This document shows positions 1-11,700 of a stretch of DNA of 64,000 bases, one piece after another; the stretch's first letter is position 1; each line of letters begins with the position of its first letter. The notes beneath the pieces were generated by a model that worked only from the letters and a program-made list of their open reading frames with translations, had not been told where the DNA came from and did not search any database. Location of the stretch: contig CM061109.1 in the NCBI GenBank assembly GCA_030770545.1, forward strand, positions 14,554,001-14,618,000, read 5' to 3'. The translations under genes and the position numbers were made by a program. The DNA comes from Macropodus opercularis (Eukaryota; Chordata; Actinopteri; Anabantiformes; Osphronemidae).

Positions 1-266
1 ACCCAGTGTGTGATACCATGCAAGGCCTGAGAAACAGCAGAGGGGCAGACAGGTCCTGCAAATACTGAACAGATAATGGATGGAAACTCTAGAACAAATA
101 TAGAAATTAAACACATCGTATTAGCGGTATCAGTTCATTTAGCTCATTTTTTTAGACTATAATTCAGAAATACTCTACAATGATATTGTGAATGGTGAAC
201 AGTAGTTATTTGCGTCAGCAGTATATGACATGCACAGGCACGACTGACTTTCTCGTGTTCTTCCAG

Positions 267-3200
267 GATTCAACTCTAATATCAATTTGCCAGGGAGGGA
301 GGACTGTGGTTCTGCCCCAACCTCACCATCTTTGCAGCTTCAGGACAGGAACGCCAACAACCAGTCTCCTCACTCTCCTAGTCCTGCCCCCATAGAAAAT
401 GGCAACCAGATTTCTAATGGTAAGGGCTTGTTATTGTACTTTTACCGTCAGAAATAAAGGGCGTCTGTGCAAGCTCGCATCGTGTGCACTGTCAGCGAGT
501 GAACTGTCCGTTTTCTGCTTGTGGATATTCAAAATGAGACGTTTCGTTCATTGGATGTGTTCAGAAGCCGTTTGTGATACTGTGTGTTCAGGAACACTGG
601 AGGAGGAGAGTAACAGCAAGTCAAACTCGTACAGTACAACTTCTCTGCACAGACACATGGACAGTCATCACACTCAGGTAAACACACCTGCAAGCGCATT
701 AACGTCTGCATGCAATGGAATTTAAAGAATGATTAACTGTTTTCTCAAAATCTACAGTATAAAGACGCTTTAGACTCATCCATTACTATTTATTTTTGTT
801 GGGACACAAGTACAGTACAACACAATCAGGCCGTTATTTATTTGTCGGTTCGTTGACATTTTGATCAGACCTGAAGTAGGTCACTCATGACACATGAGCT
901 TTCTCTTTGTAGACAGGTGCATGGTTACAGGGCTAAACTGCCCTGCATACCTTTACATGTACACTTGCTTACACACAAGCTCCAACACACACATATAGAC
1001 ACACAGAGAAGAAGACACCCTGCATAGCAGGGACACATGCTGGAAAACCGTAATGTTCCGTTGCAGCAGACAGAGAGTCACACTCTCATGACAGTTATCA
1101 TGTGCTGTACCGTCACCTCAGGCAAAAACAGGCTTTGTAGGATTTGTCTTTTATTCACTAACACGGGAGTAGTTTGGTTGTTTTTAGTTTAATTACGAGT
1201 CATTAATCCAAAGGAGCCCTGCGACGGACTGGTGACCTGTCCAGGGTGAACCCTGCCTCTCGCCCATACACAGCTGGGGCAGGCTCCAGCGCACCCGCGA
1301 CCCCTACGGGGAAGAAGCGGTAGAAGATGAATGAATGAATAATCCAAGGGACATTTTTCCACTTCCTGTGACTAACAGAAAGGTTTAATAATAATTCAGC
1401 TCTCATTTTGTCTGGCTAAGTCATACTTACGCCCTGAAACGCTTGAATGGCATTGACTGTTTGGATGTAAGACACCTATTAACTAGCAATAATTACAGAT
1501 TTAAGTCATTTCACCTTACTCTTACAACCAGATAAATATTTACTGGAACAAAAGGTCTGAATACAAATGATACCCTCACTCTTTAATAGCAGTGTACACA
1601 TCGCTCTGCTTTGTTACGTTCTTGCCGTGTAAACACTGCCGGAGACAGTTTGCTGCCATTTCATCCGGTGTTTGCATCCGTTCTGGTTCATATGACCAGA
1701 ACATGTCACATGTGGTTGTTTTCCTCAGGTGTATTTTTATCAGAGCAGCTCACGTCTTTGAAGTGTGAGAAATCCATTTGTTTGTTTTTGTTTTTACAGA
1801 AGATAAGCAAAGTAAAGGTTAAGGAGGAAGCTCGTTAACCTCCGTTCCGGATGTTTAGGAGCAGGTTTGTCTGTTTCTGTTGTCAAACAACAGGAACAGA
1901 GGTTTGACGTGTAATCACAACTCATTAACACTCTGTTGGTCAGCGGTTATTACCAGACTGATGCTACGTGTGCAGTCATTATAAAACACAGCCATTTGCT
2001 TGGAGATTGACTGTATGGACATTAAAGATGAGTGAACCCACAGGTTCCCTGGGAGGTTGAAGGTCTTCTATAATGGTGTCCTGACTGTAAATGCTCTGCT
2101 CGCTAGAAAGTTGCACTAAAAGGAAAGTTTCAGCAGATGGAAAGTGATTGAGATTCAGCACAGACTGCATCAGTCAGTGGTGCATGAAGCTCAAGAACGA
2201 GCAAAGTACGTAGTGTCCCATTTTCAGAGCAGCTCAGGACACATCATTCATAAGACACTGCCACTAGAGATGTGAAAGCACGCTCTGTTCCCAATTTACA
2301 ATGCTCAGGTTGATTACTGTTTGTACTCTTTTCAGCTAATGTAGCAGTCCTCTGTTCCAAGGTTTTCTCAGAATATATCAACTATTTTTGCTGTGCTCTT
2401 CTACCTAACTGACTTTACTCTCTCCTTTTGAGTCTAACGATCTCGGCTGTTACTCTCACTCCCTCCTTTATCTTCCAGAGGGGACATCTCAACTTTTCTC
2501 CGTTCGGTGCGGGGGCCGCCATCTAAAAGAGTGAGTGGGGGGCTCACTAGAAGCGCTGTTCACATGTAGGCACGTGGTGAGTGTATGCCGTGCCTTGCAG
2601 CTCTCCACCCACTGAGTGGGATCGTTTTAGAGCTGGTCCTCATTTCGGAAGCCTTGTGTAAGGTTAAAGTTATGCTGCACCAGCAGTCTATGGGGTATGA
2701 GAGCCTTGAGTCCTGTGGACTCCAAAGAAAGCTTAATTGCGACTTCATCAAGAACAAAACCTATAGACTTGGTCTACAACTAAATTTATTGCAAGTGCAA
2801 CTGATTATTTTTCAGTATTGAAAATATACAGTTTCAAGTCTTCTGAAAATGTGGTTCCCTGGTCACGGCTTTTACAGAACCTCATCTCATCTTTACCTGC
2901 GTTCATCATCCTTTCAACACTGATCTGGAGTCAGATGAGTAATCTGCCTTCTCTAACATCTGAGCCCAGAATCAGTTGCATCACATTGCTGCTCTTTCCT
3001 CCTCTTTTTTATTCTTTCTTGAGCTCTGGGTTCAGGCGAGACTTTGTGGCATTGTTTGTCCTTCCATAAGTTGTGTATTCAGGAAGTCTACAGGATCAGT
3101 TTAGCTCTAAACTGTCTTTAATTTATTTATACATTTAGTTTTGATTGTTGCTTAATTATCTGCTGAGACTTTATTCTGTTTAAACCCCTTTTTACACTCC

Positions 3201-5796
3201 TTGGTTTTCTTCTGTGTATGCCCACTGTTGTCGTTGCATCATGAAAGGATTTGCTTCTTTCCCATGGTAATTTGGTGATTTGTCTGGAACAGGTTCATTA
3301 TCATGAGTTCATTGAAGGGATGGGAACAACTTAATGACCCAGAATACCTTTCAATTAGTTGCATTCCAAGCTGAGTTTATGCAGGATTAGCACATCTGAT
3401 GGGATGAATAAAAATGAAAGGCTGAAGGAAGCAGAGGGGTGGATAGGAATTAATGGACTGACTTGTTTTGGTTCCTGTTAATACTCAGCAGCATTTCATT
3501 GAGTAAAGGATATGACTGCTAAATGACTGGTTGATACAGAGATGAATAGTCTGTGTTTATTCATTCAGAATAAGTAACGGCATTTAAATTGGATGAGTTA
3601 GTGGGATGAACAGTATTTAAATGAGGGGACAGCTAACCTTCCTTTTCTCTGAATGAGTCTATTGACTTTTTCTTTTTCTCTGACATCTCACATCCTGTGA
3701 AATTTGCAGGAACGATCTTAGTAGGATTGTCAGTGACCACCAGTCTTTCTTGTTCCATTTGGGTACATAGAATGTTTTGCTTGTATTTGTATCATAAACT
3801 AATTAGGACCACACACACACACACACACACCATCTAGTTCCCTCATGGGGAGGACATGATTACATTTTCAGAGTGCCACGGTGACTCAAAGCTGAAAAGT
3901 AATTGAGATGTCTTTTTTCAGAAAATGTTTTATTTTGGCCGCTTCATGAAATTGGTGCAGCTGGGATCTTTTAAGGGACTAGAAGTGAGCAGGTGTGTAG
4001 ACAGAAAATAACTGTGACCTAAAAATGCAGGGGCAGCATTAGTGGGGGAGTGTTGTTATTGCTGAGCCAAAGAATAGGATTCCAGGAAGTCCAGTAGGAG
4101 ACAGAGATTCATCGCAGAGTCAGAAGCTTATCAGACGTCACAACGCTGCTAACCGTGCACATGTTGAGCTGGTCAGTGCAGCACGGGCTGCTTGATGTAG
4201 TGTTGAGTAATACGTTGATCTAGGTTTAGATAAACCTGTATTTACTCAACAAACTGGTCCATCTGAACACAGTGTTTTTCTACCAGCTTATTCCAAACTT
4301 TCTGCGGCAGTCACTTTTCTTTTAAAGAATACAACCTTTATATAATAATAATGTGGCAATAGGTATAAAATACGTGCACATCCTTGTCCAGTGTGCATAC
4401 AGTTCCCCTCCACGTGAAATGTGCATTGCAGAGGAACACAGTGTTCCTACTTTACTACTGTTCCGGTAGCTGGTGTTCCTCGCTGGCGCCAGTGCAGAGA
4501 ATAGCCTGACAGGGAGGTGTAAATTATGGATTAGGTCAATGAGTGTTATGCTTTGGCAGACAGTCAATCTGTGCTTTTGTGTACTGTAAATGTGCATACT
4601 TACACACACAGGTGTGTGCTTCTCCATATACATTATGTGCATCCATGTAATGGATACATTTATTGTTTTATGTATTGACCCAGTCAAACAGATCAATGTC
4701 CAAAACAAACACTAATATTATCAGATAAATGATAAATAAAAGTGTCACTAAACACGTGTCTATGTCTCTAAACTACTAAACTTGGAACCCAAATAAAGCT
4801 GTGTTTACAGCTTGAGTAAGTTCAGCTACAAACCACTCTGTCAGTCTGCTTTAGGAACTTACTCATTTAAGAACAAATTAAGCCAATGAATGTGTGGAGA
4901 AATGGTTTTTGTCCTTTAACAGGCCAGTTTTAATCAGGTCTGGATGGTCAGGGTTCAGCGCGTTGCAGGAAATAGTGACTGAGGGGGATTAAAATTCTTG
5001 TCCGATTGATTTACCTGAGTATTGACTGACAAATGACTGATGATGTGCTCTATCCGCACCGATGTGTAGTGTGTGTGTGTTTGATTGTGTGTAATAAGGA
5101 TTGGCTTATTTGCGGTAATGTATGTGAGACCGAGACATGGAATGTGGAAATGGGCTGCCATTAATTTTCCCACTTAGAAGGGATTACCCCAACTGCTTCC
5201 TGCTATAGCAGCTCTGTCATGGGACGGTTCTTCGTCATCGTCAGATTAAACTGTGTTTGGTTGTTTCAATGAGCAGTGAGGATAATTTCCCACTTTAATA
5301 AGAGCTCGTTGTCCTGTTGGTAATTACTTTTTCAAACAACTTGATGTTTCGTTGTAGTTTCAGTTGATGTTTTCAGTTTATGGTGATCTCTAATAGAGAC
5401 AAAATAGAAGATGAGATTTTAAATCCTCCTATTGACATGAACACTACATTTTTTTCCCTTTCATACCCCCACAGCTATTCATCACACTCCTTCCCTACAT
5501 CCTGCCAAAACCTGGACATTTCAGCTTTCTGTCATCTATTCCTACAGGGGCAGCTCAGTATTCAGTCTATGTCATGGATATAAATACTCTCTATTGTTTC
5601 CTCCCTTCGTCCGTCTCTGTTCCAGGTGTTCCAGCAGCTGCGTCTCTCCAACGGGGATGACAGTGCCGCTTTGCGGGACCTTTTGCGGTGGCGGCGAGTG
5701 CAGTGTGAGGCGCAGGGCGTGTGGAAGCACCGCGCGGCTCCGTCTTCATCCCTGCCCCCCACGCTGCTCTGGACCAACAAAAAGGCTTCTCCGTGA
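267..5796 (+). CDS. myo16: Probable unconventional myosin-XVI, C-terminal exons (partial, 5' outside window)
   Basis: Three exons join in one frame: 267-419 (acceptor ttccag, donor gtaagg), 592-677 (acceptor ttcag, donor gtaaac) and 5626-5796 (acceptor gttccag), ending in TGA at 5794-5796. Phases agree: 1 base carries into exon 2, and exon 2 ends on a full codon. The peptide is Ser/Pro/Asn-rich at first (SPHSPSPAPIENG), then ends in a more ordered tail with LRDLLRWRRVQCEAQG and the last residues TNKKASP. The identity rests mainly on position: in mammals MYO16 lies head-on to IRS2 in exactly this orientation. The tail style is compatible with the NYAP-like PI3K-adaptor tail of MYO16, but I could not align it. 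MYO16 is a neuronal myosin with N-terminal ankyrin repeats, all outside this window. A NAGNAG-like choice at 5626/5635 could remove three residues. The exons are well supported; the gene name less so. Confidence 0.6.
1211..1347 (+). mobile_element. 5'-truncated retroelement 3' tail, copy 1
   Basis: The segment has a 'gcgacggactggtgacctgt' start, then tccagggtgaaccctgcctctcgccc, an 'agctggggcaggctccag' core, and 'agaagcggtagaagatgaatgaatgaat' with a tetranucleotide tail. This is a very common teleost non-LTR (LINE/SINE) 3' end. Flanking taatccaaagg (1204-1214) and taatccaaggg (1340-1350) look like a slightly diverged target-site duplication. A second copy lies at 52545-52649. The family name is not assigned. 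Confidence 0.7.
3810..3832. repeat. (CA)n microsatellite
   Basis: Uninterrupted CA dinucleotide run in the putative myo16 intron. Confidence 0.9.
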
Positions 5797-8705
5797 TTCA
5801 ATCACATGTACAGCCTTGGCTTCGAAGTCCTCCTCGCTCTTGAGCCACACTCACACGTTTATGTATTTTTTATGTGGACCAAGTAATCTCAGTGCCCAGA
5901 GACTCGGCTGAAGCTCCAAGCCCCGAAGCATGAGCACAGTCCCTGGGCTGCCTTTCGACCTTCAACCTCTACGGTGGATGTTGCCCCAACGTTTGTGGTT
6001 GAAGCGAAGCGCTATCACGCTGAGTGTTAGCCATGACAAATGATTGCAAAGCAGAAACATAAGTACATCACAACAATGGAGGTGAATTTACTACAGTATG
6101 TCAGTTGTGTAATGTATAACAGTTAAACAAAGTAGCAGTGCTTGTATGGTGGGAGGACATGGCCCTTCATGTATAGGCCTATCATGCACAATGTACTGCT
6201 GCACACAAAGGAGCTTCATCCCTACATGTGGTGCTAAATATACTTGACGAGCTGTCATGTGACATTCACGCCTGTGATGTTGTGCGAGCGCTTGTGCGTG
6301 TGCAACCCCCACTCAAGTCAGCCAGCACCTTCGGACATCTGTAGTTTTTAGCCGTTTTCAGGTACACAGCTCTCACTTAGCCTCTCGTGTTTGGGCTTTA
6401 AGTGCTACTGCCCTGGTAACGAGCGATCAGGGGTCAGGGTAACCTCAGTAATATCCCAAGGTGCACTTCTCTTCCCCATTGTTACCACCAACCTTTGAGG
6501 AATGAAACCTTATGGCCAAAATGCAAACTGCACTTAACCTTTACTACAAGAAGGAGATGAAACAAAACAGAAAGGTTTAAACACCTTCGGTTTAAGAAAG
6601 GCTAAAATGATAAAGCTCTAGCTGACAGGTATATAGTTCATGTTGTGAACATGAAACTTTGTGCCAAAGTGACTTGTCAAATATGTCTAAACCAACAAGT
6701 ATAGTTATGAAAAACGGATGTACACAGTAGTCCTGTTTTCATGTTCAGACTGAGAGATGACCAAATCATAGCTGTTACAGCGGTTCAGTGATGACTCAAT
6801 GTACTGTTTCTACATAGATTTTAAAAATATGTTGAATAGAGAAAAAAAAAACAGTCACACTTAAAAAGTAGCGACTGTGACTGTGCAGAGCTCAGGAACT
6901 CACGCACAGACGAACTTGATTATTATACGGATGCCTCCATCGTAGGTGTGTCCACCTCCTACTGTGTTTTCTCCTATCCCCCTTTACCCCAACAGAACAA
7001 CCCCCCACCCCCAATGTTGTCTCCCTACTGGATAAAACTGGCTCTACGGGTGTTTCCATGGTAACCACAATGTAAATATTCACCAGTGTCATATGTTCTA
7101 GCTTTTACTATAGCAGAAAAGCACAGAGGTTGAAATGGAAGGCGAGGAGGATGGGCAGGGAAACTGAGATTGAAGAATGTCTCGGGTTAGATGCAATGGC
7201 GACGCAAAGAGAAGAGGTTTATTTTAAATGTGAATGTCTTTTTTTCAGAGTGATTGTCTATGGCTATGAAATTCTTTATACTCTATTTAATATTTGGCTT
7301 CCCCCCTTTAGACCCTGTCGTTCTGTTCCTACGATGCAGCACAGATGTTTGCATTGTTTATGGATGTTTTATTGCACAATGTTTCTGTGGTGTTGACTTC
7401 TGTAATGGACTGGGTGTGTCTCAACAAGCTGTTTGATCTTTGTAGATGGGTCTTGCATTGGAAGAGCCACACAAGTGTCAATAGCTGTGATTGATTTCTC
7501 ATTCTCACTGATCACCCACAACGCGTCTGATTGATTCAGCCTCACGAATTAGCAGCACTATCAAAGGCTCCATCTCAGCTGCTTTCAATGGATCAAGGTG
7601 CACAAATATTCAACAGAAACTATTTAAAGACCAGAACCGAGACGGCAAATCAACGGAGCTGCATTTTCGACTGACTGGCTGAATGTGTAGATGCACATTT
7701 TTGTTTCATTGCCTGTGCACATCAATGAAACCCTGTGTGTTCCTAATGGAACATCTATCTGACTGCTTAATGTGATTACTGTCCTCAACAGCGACATGTG
7801 TGGTTCACGTTTTAGAGCAGGTGAATGACAGAAAGGTATTTATTTGCTCCATCATTTCCGCCTGGTGCTGTGATTGGGGATGCATGAGTAGCGCTGCACG
7901 GCAAAAAGTATGTCAGACATTTTTATCACGGTGTGAATGAGCTGATTCACACAAGGATTTAGAACCTTCTGCCACCAAGCACGACAAAGAGGAAACAAGA
8001 CCAAGCCAGTCAGCTTGGCCTGTGGAAGAGGAAGAGAATGTATAGGCTCTTTAAATGGCTTGGTGTAGAGCCATGTTTACCAAACCTGATTCTTTGTGTT
8101 TCAAGCATGTCGATGCTTTCTGCCTAGCATGATCACATGTTGGACGTGCTCGCCTAAAACATGCTCATGTGGAAGGAAAAAGGAAAAAAAAAAGGTCCAA
8201 TGTGAAGAACTGCTTCCCACTGCACTGTGAATCACTGCACTCTCATCTAAACACTGGTCATCCGTCTACATCCACCCTTTAACTGGAACGGCTCCCGCGC
8301 ACATCGCTGCCATCGCATATAAGCCCCGATGAGGTAGCTCAGTCTGTCGGAAGCTTACAAAACTCTGGCTGCCAAATTAGTCCCCGTCATCCTTGTCTGT
8401 CAGGAATCTATAAATCCTCTGCTCTGAGATCAGCTCTCTGGTGCTGCAGCAGTGTCCCCAGCTTATGCATACATGTCCAGAGAGGCACCGTGTTCTAGCA
8501 CCTGAACAGAGCTATCTCACTGCCTTTCATTGTGTTGTTTTTTATTGTATTCTTTGTTTTGTACATGACATACAATATATTTTAACCTGTATATGTTAGT
8601 GTTCGTGAAAAGAAAAAAATATATGTAAGATTTCATAATTATTATGTTCCCAATGTTTTATAAGTACTTTACCTGTACAGCAATAAAGCACAATTGCGTG
8701 AATGC
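5797..8705 (+). other. myo16: Probable 3' UTR of the putative myo16 gene
   Basis: After the TGA at 5794 the sequence has no further splice-supported coding. It becomes AT-rich near 8.5-8.7 kb and reaches AATAAA at 8682-8687, in the setting tgtacagcaataaagcacaattg. That gives a UTR of about 2.9 kb. Earlier cleavage sites may exist; I saw no earlier canonical AATAAA after the stop. Confidence 0.5.
8682..8687 (+). terminator. Polyadenylation signal AATAAA
   Basis: Canonical hexamer at the end of an AT-rich stretch downstream of the putative myo16 stop codon. It is the first canonical one after the stop. Confidence 0.55.
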
Positions 8706-11700
8706 TGAAAGACGCGCCACGTGCAGAGCATGTTGACCAACTATCATAAGAGGATCATGAAAACGTGTGGGTTGGAGTCAATATGCGAGTATTTCTGCAG
8801 AAACGTGCGTTAAATAGCATGAATGACGAGAGCAGGTTGAATCAGTGGGGGCAAGGTGCTACGTGCAAAGTCTAACTTGGACTATGGTGGTTAATAACCA
8901 TAAAGGTTCTGGTTCATATTAGGTTTCCTCATCAAGTTCTGTTACCCCCAGTGTACAGTGTGTAGTGGTACGGTGAAACACTTGTTTCAAAAGTGATGTG
9001 ATATTTTATACAATTTAGGTGAACCAGCCCTTTAAGATGTTTAATATCTGCAGGGCCCAATATAGTGTCAGTGTCAAGTGGCATTTCCCAGGATAAAAGG
9101 CTGCTTCTCCAGGTATTTATTAACCTGTGGTGGTTCCTGTTCAGAATCAGGTCAAGACAAGCACAAGTCATGTCAGCTGGAACAATTGAACGGTGTCTTC
9201 CCACATTAATAATCCGCTATAGTAACTTAAAGGAATGTTTCCCCCAGGCGGTAGTCAGTTAAAAGCTTCAGCTCAGAGTGTGGGAGTGCGCGTTTGAAGT
9301 TTATGCGTCAGTGTGTATCACCGTAAACAGCTTCTACCAGAGGGTGCTGACTCATACGCAGCCAGGTGTGTACAGGACAGCGTGTGCTCCAGGATCGAAA
9401 ACAGTGGAGGCATAGCCAAAAAGAACATTCCTTAGGTCATCAGGTTACTGTAACAAGATGGATGGGCATGTTTATAAGGTTCTTAAAGTAGCAAGATGTA
9501 CAGAGGAAAGTTTTCAACAAGCCTCAGTGTCTTTATTAAGATATTGTCTAAAAGTTCAACTAGTTGTAGTGGATGAAAACTTATATAATAATAACTTCAT
9601 AGGTGCAGTATCGTGCCTTTTGTTTTTCGTGTTTTTTTTTTTTTTTTCAAACGTGCATTAAAAAGCATTTTACTTGAACATCCTTAAATAAACAGATTAG
9701 TGATTAACTTGGATAACAAGTTAATTCTGAGGTCTCTTAATAGACTTTGTTACTGTATTTATGAGTCGTGCTCTACTTTAACTAAGTCACCAGCAGTCAG
9801 GAGAGTGAGAGAGTGTTTACTTTAACAGGAGTCATTCTGCTACGAGGAAGCTCAGAATGGGTGATGTCCCATCACTGCCCAGAGCCAGTATTGAATGTTT
9901 ATTAATGACCTGTTTTGTGTCATGATGATGGGAAATGTGATATTATTTGCAGATGACTCAATATTGTATTTGACATAACACTGGGTGAATGTTTTGTTTA
10001 TCTACGTCTTCACACACCTGCAGTCACTACTCGTCGACTCTTTGTTTAAAACTCCTTCCTGTTCCCTGTTAACATGTTGCCATAGCTGGTTGAAGTGATG
10101 CCATATTCTTTGTCATTGTGGTTGTGGACCTGATGTTTATAGAACAAGCTCAAGATGAAGAGGCTAATGATCTTGGCTCAGTATTTTCACCGTGTTACCC
10201 GTCCTCTGGGGAGCATGTGTCCTTAAACAGACCGTGTCTGGTGAGAACCGTTCAGTAATAACCACTGTTACGAAGCTGTTCTTCAATCTTCCACGAGGCG
10301 ACAAAGTACGTTAGAATAGTTACTCCGTGAGCTCACGTACCTGCTGAACACATCCGCTTTGAGGCCTGTAGAGAGTATGAGGATATTTTTCCTGTGATTG
10401 GTTCTGAAGCCACATTTTCTCTCTCTCTGTCTGTCCGCGCTGTCTCAGCCTTAGTCTGCAGCCGTTAGTCTGATGCTGACACCTACAAGGTCTCCCCAAG
10501 GCAGCGCGCACTCGTTCCACCGGCTACACATATGTGTGTTTTGGCATCGTTTCTCTATCTCAGCCACTGCTGCTCACTGTAGGTTCAACTGTCTGCCACG
10601 GCTTAAAATTTTTTTCTTGTCGTGTTTCTCCTGAATATTTGTCTTCTTTAATTGAAATTTAACTTTCAATTTGTGCATAATAATCTGTACATTTAGGTGT
10701 TCAAACAAACACGCAGCACATTGATGCTGCCTTCAGGTTCACTTTGTCAATATTTTACAGTGAGTTAACATTTAGAACAGTGTGAACCTCTAAATGTGGT
10801 GGAGGGATGTGAGGTTTTAAAACAGTCCACATCAGTATGATTATGATTTGCCACAAAAATCTATTTTTACTCTTAATCCAAGCACAGTAACGATGTTCTG
10901 AGAATTAATCCAACATCAACATTGAGGTTGGACAGAGGATAGAGTGGACAAATGGCCAAAAACTAATTTGGGCCAAGTAACAAAGGCGTGATCAAACACA
11001 AAGGCCTGTTCCCCTCAGTCTTCATTTACTGTGCTGAACGTGGTCATCTCTGCCATTTATCATCTGTTTCCCCTAATTGTCTCCATTGTTCCCTCAGGAC
11101 TACTTTAGGGAGCAGTTGTACACAGCTGTGATTGTACCTATATATTGTGGCTGCACAGGGTTTAAGGGTGGATAGCCAAGATGAACGCCATAAAAGAAGG
11201 TGAAGAAAGTGATGGACATGTCAGCCAGGCTAACCTCCTGATACCAGCTCTGTGACAGCAGCAGGGAATAACAGGGACCTTTCCTTGAACCGACCGCTCG
11301 CTAAACCCCTCCACCCCTGAACCTTAACCCCAGTAGTCACCGTCGCAGTTTAGCAACTGGAAGAACATCCAGAGGCCAGACTTTGAATCTTGATGGAGTA
11401 ATGTTAAACCAGTGTCTGGCTGGGGCTTCAAATGCACCGTCAGCGCATTAAGTAGCGCAGTGTATCAGTGTATCAATTAATTTGATAATTATATGCACTG
11501 AGCAATGATTTACAATTTATTCAACTGACTCTGGGCCAGAGCTCTACTTTCAAATTTAACGTGGTTTCAAGTTTCACAGTTTTTCCAGTTTTATTTCTAT
11601 AATGATTTTTAAAAATAATTTCTATACGTTTTACAATCATTAATAATAAAACCAACAAATTTCTATTAAATTCTATTCATGTGTTATTTACAATACATTT

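Larger units (their letters stand above)
678..5625 (+). other. Last intron of the putative myo16 gene
   Basis: This intron of about 4.9 kb lies between the second and third exons. It holds a retroelement tail at about 1211-1340, a CA microsatellite at 3810-3832 and an exon-like segment at 2479-2530. Small ORFs here have no codon or splice support. Confidence 0.6.
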
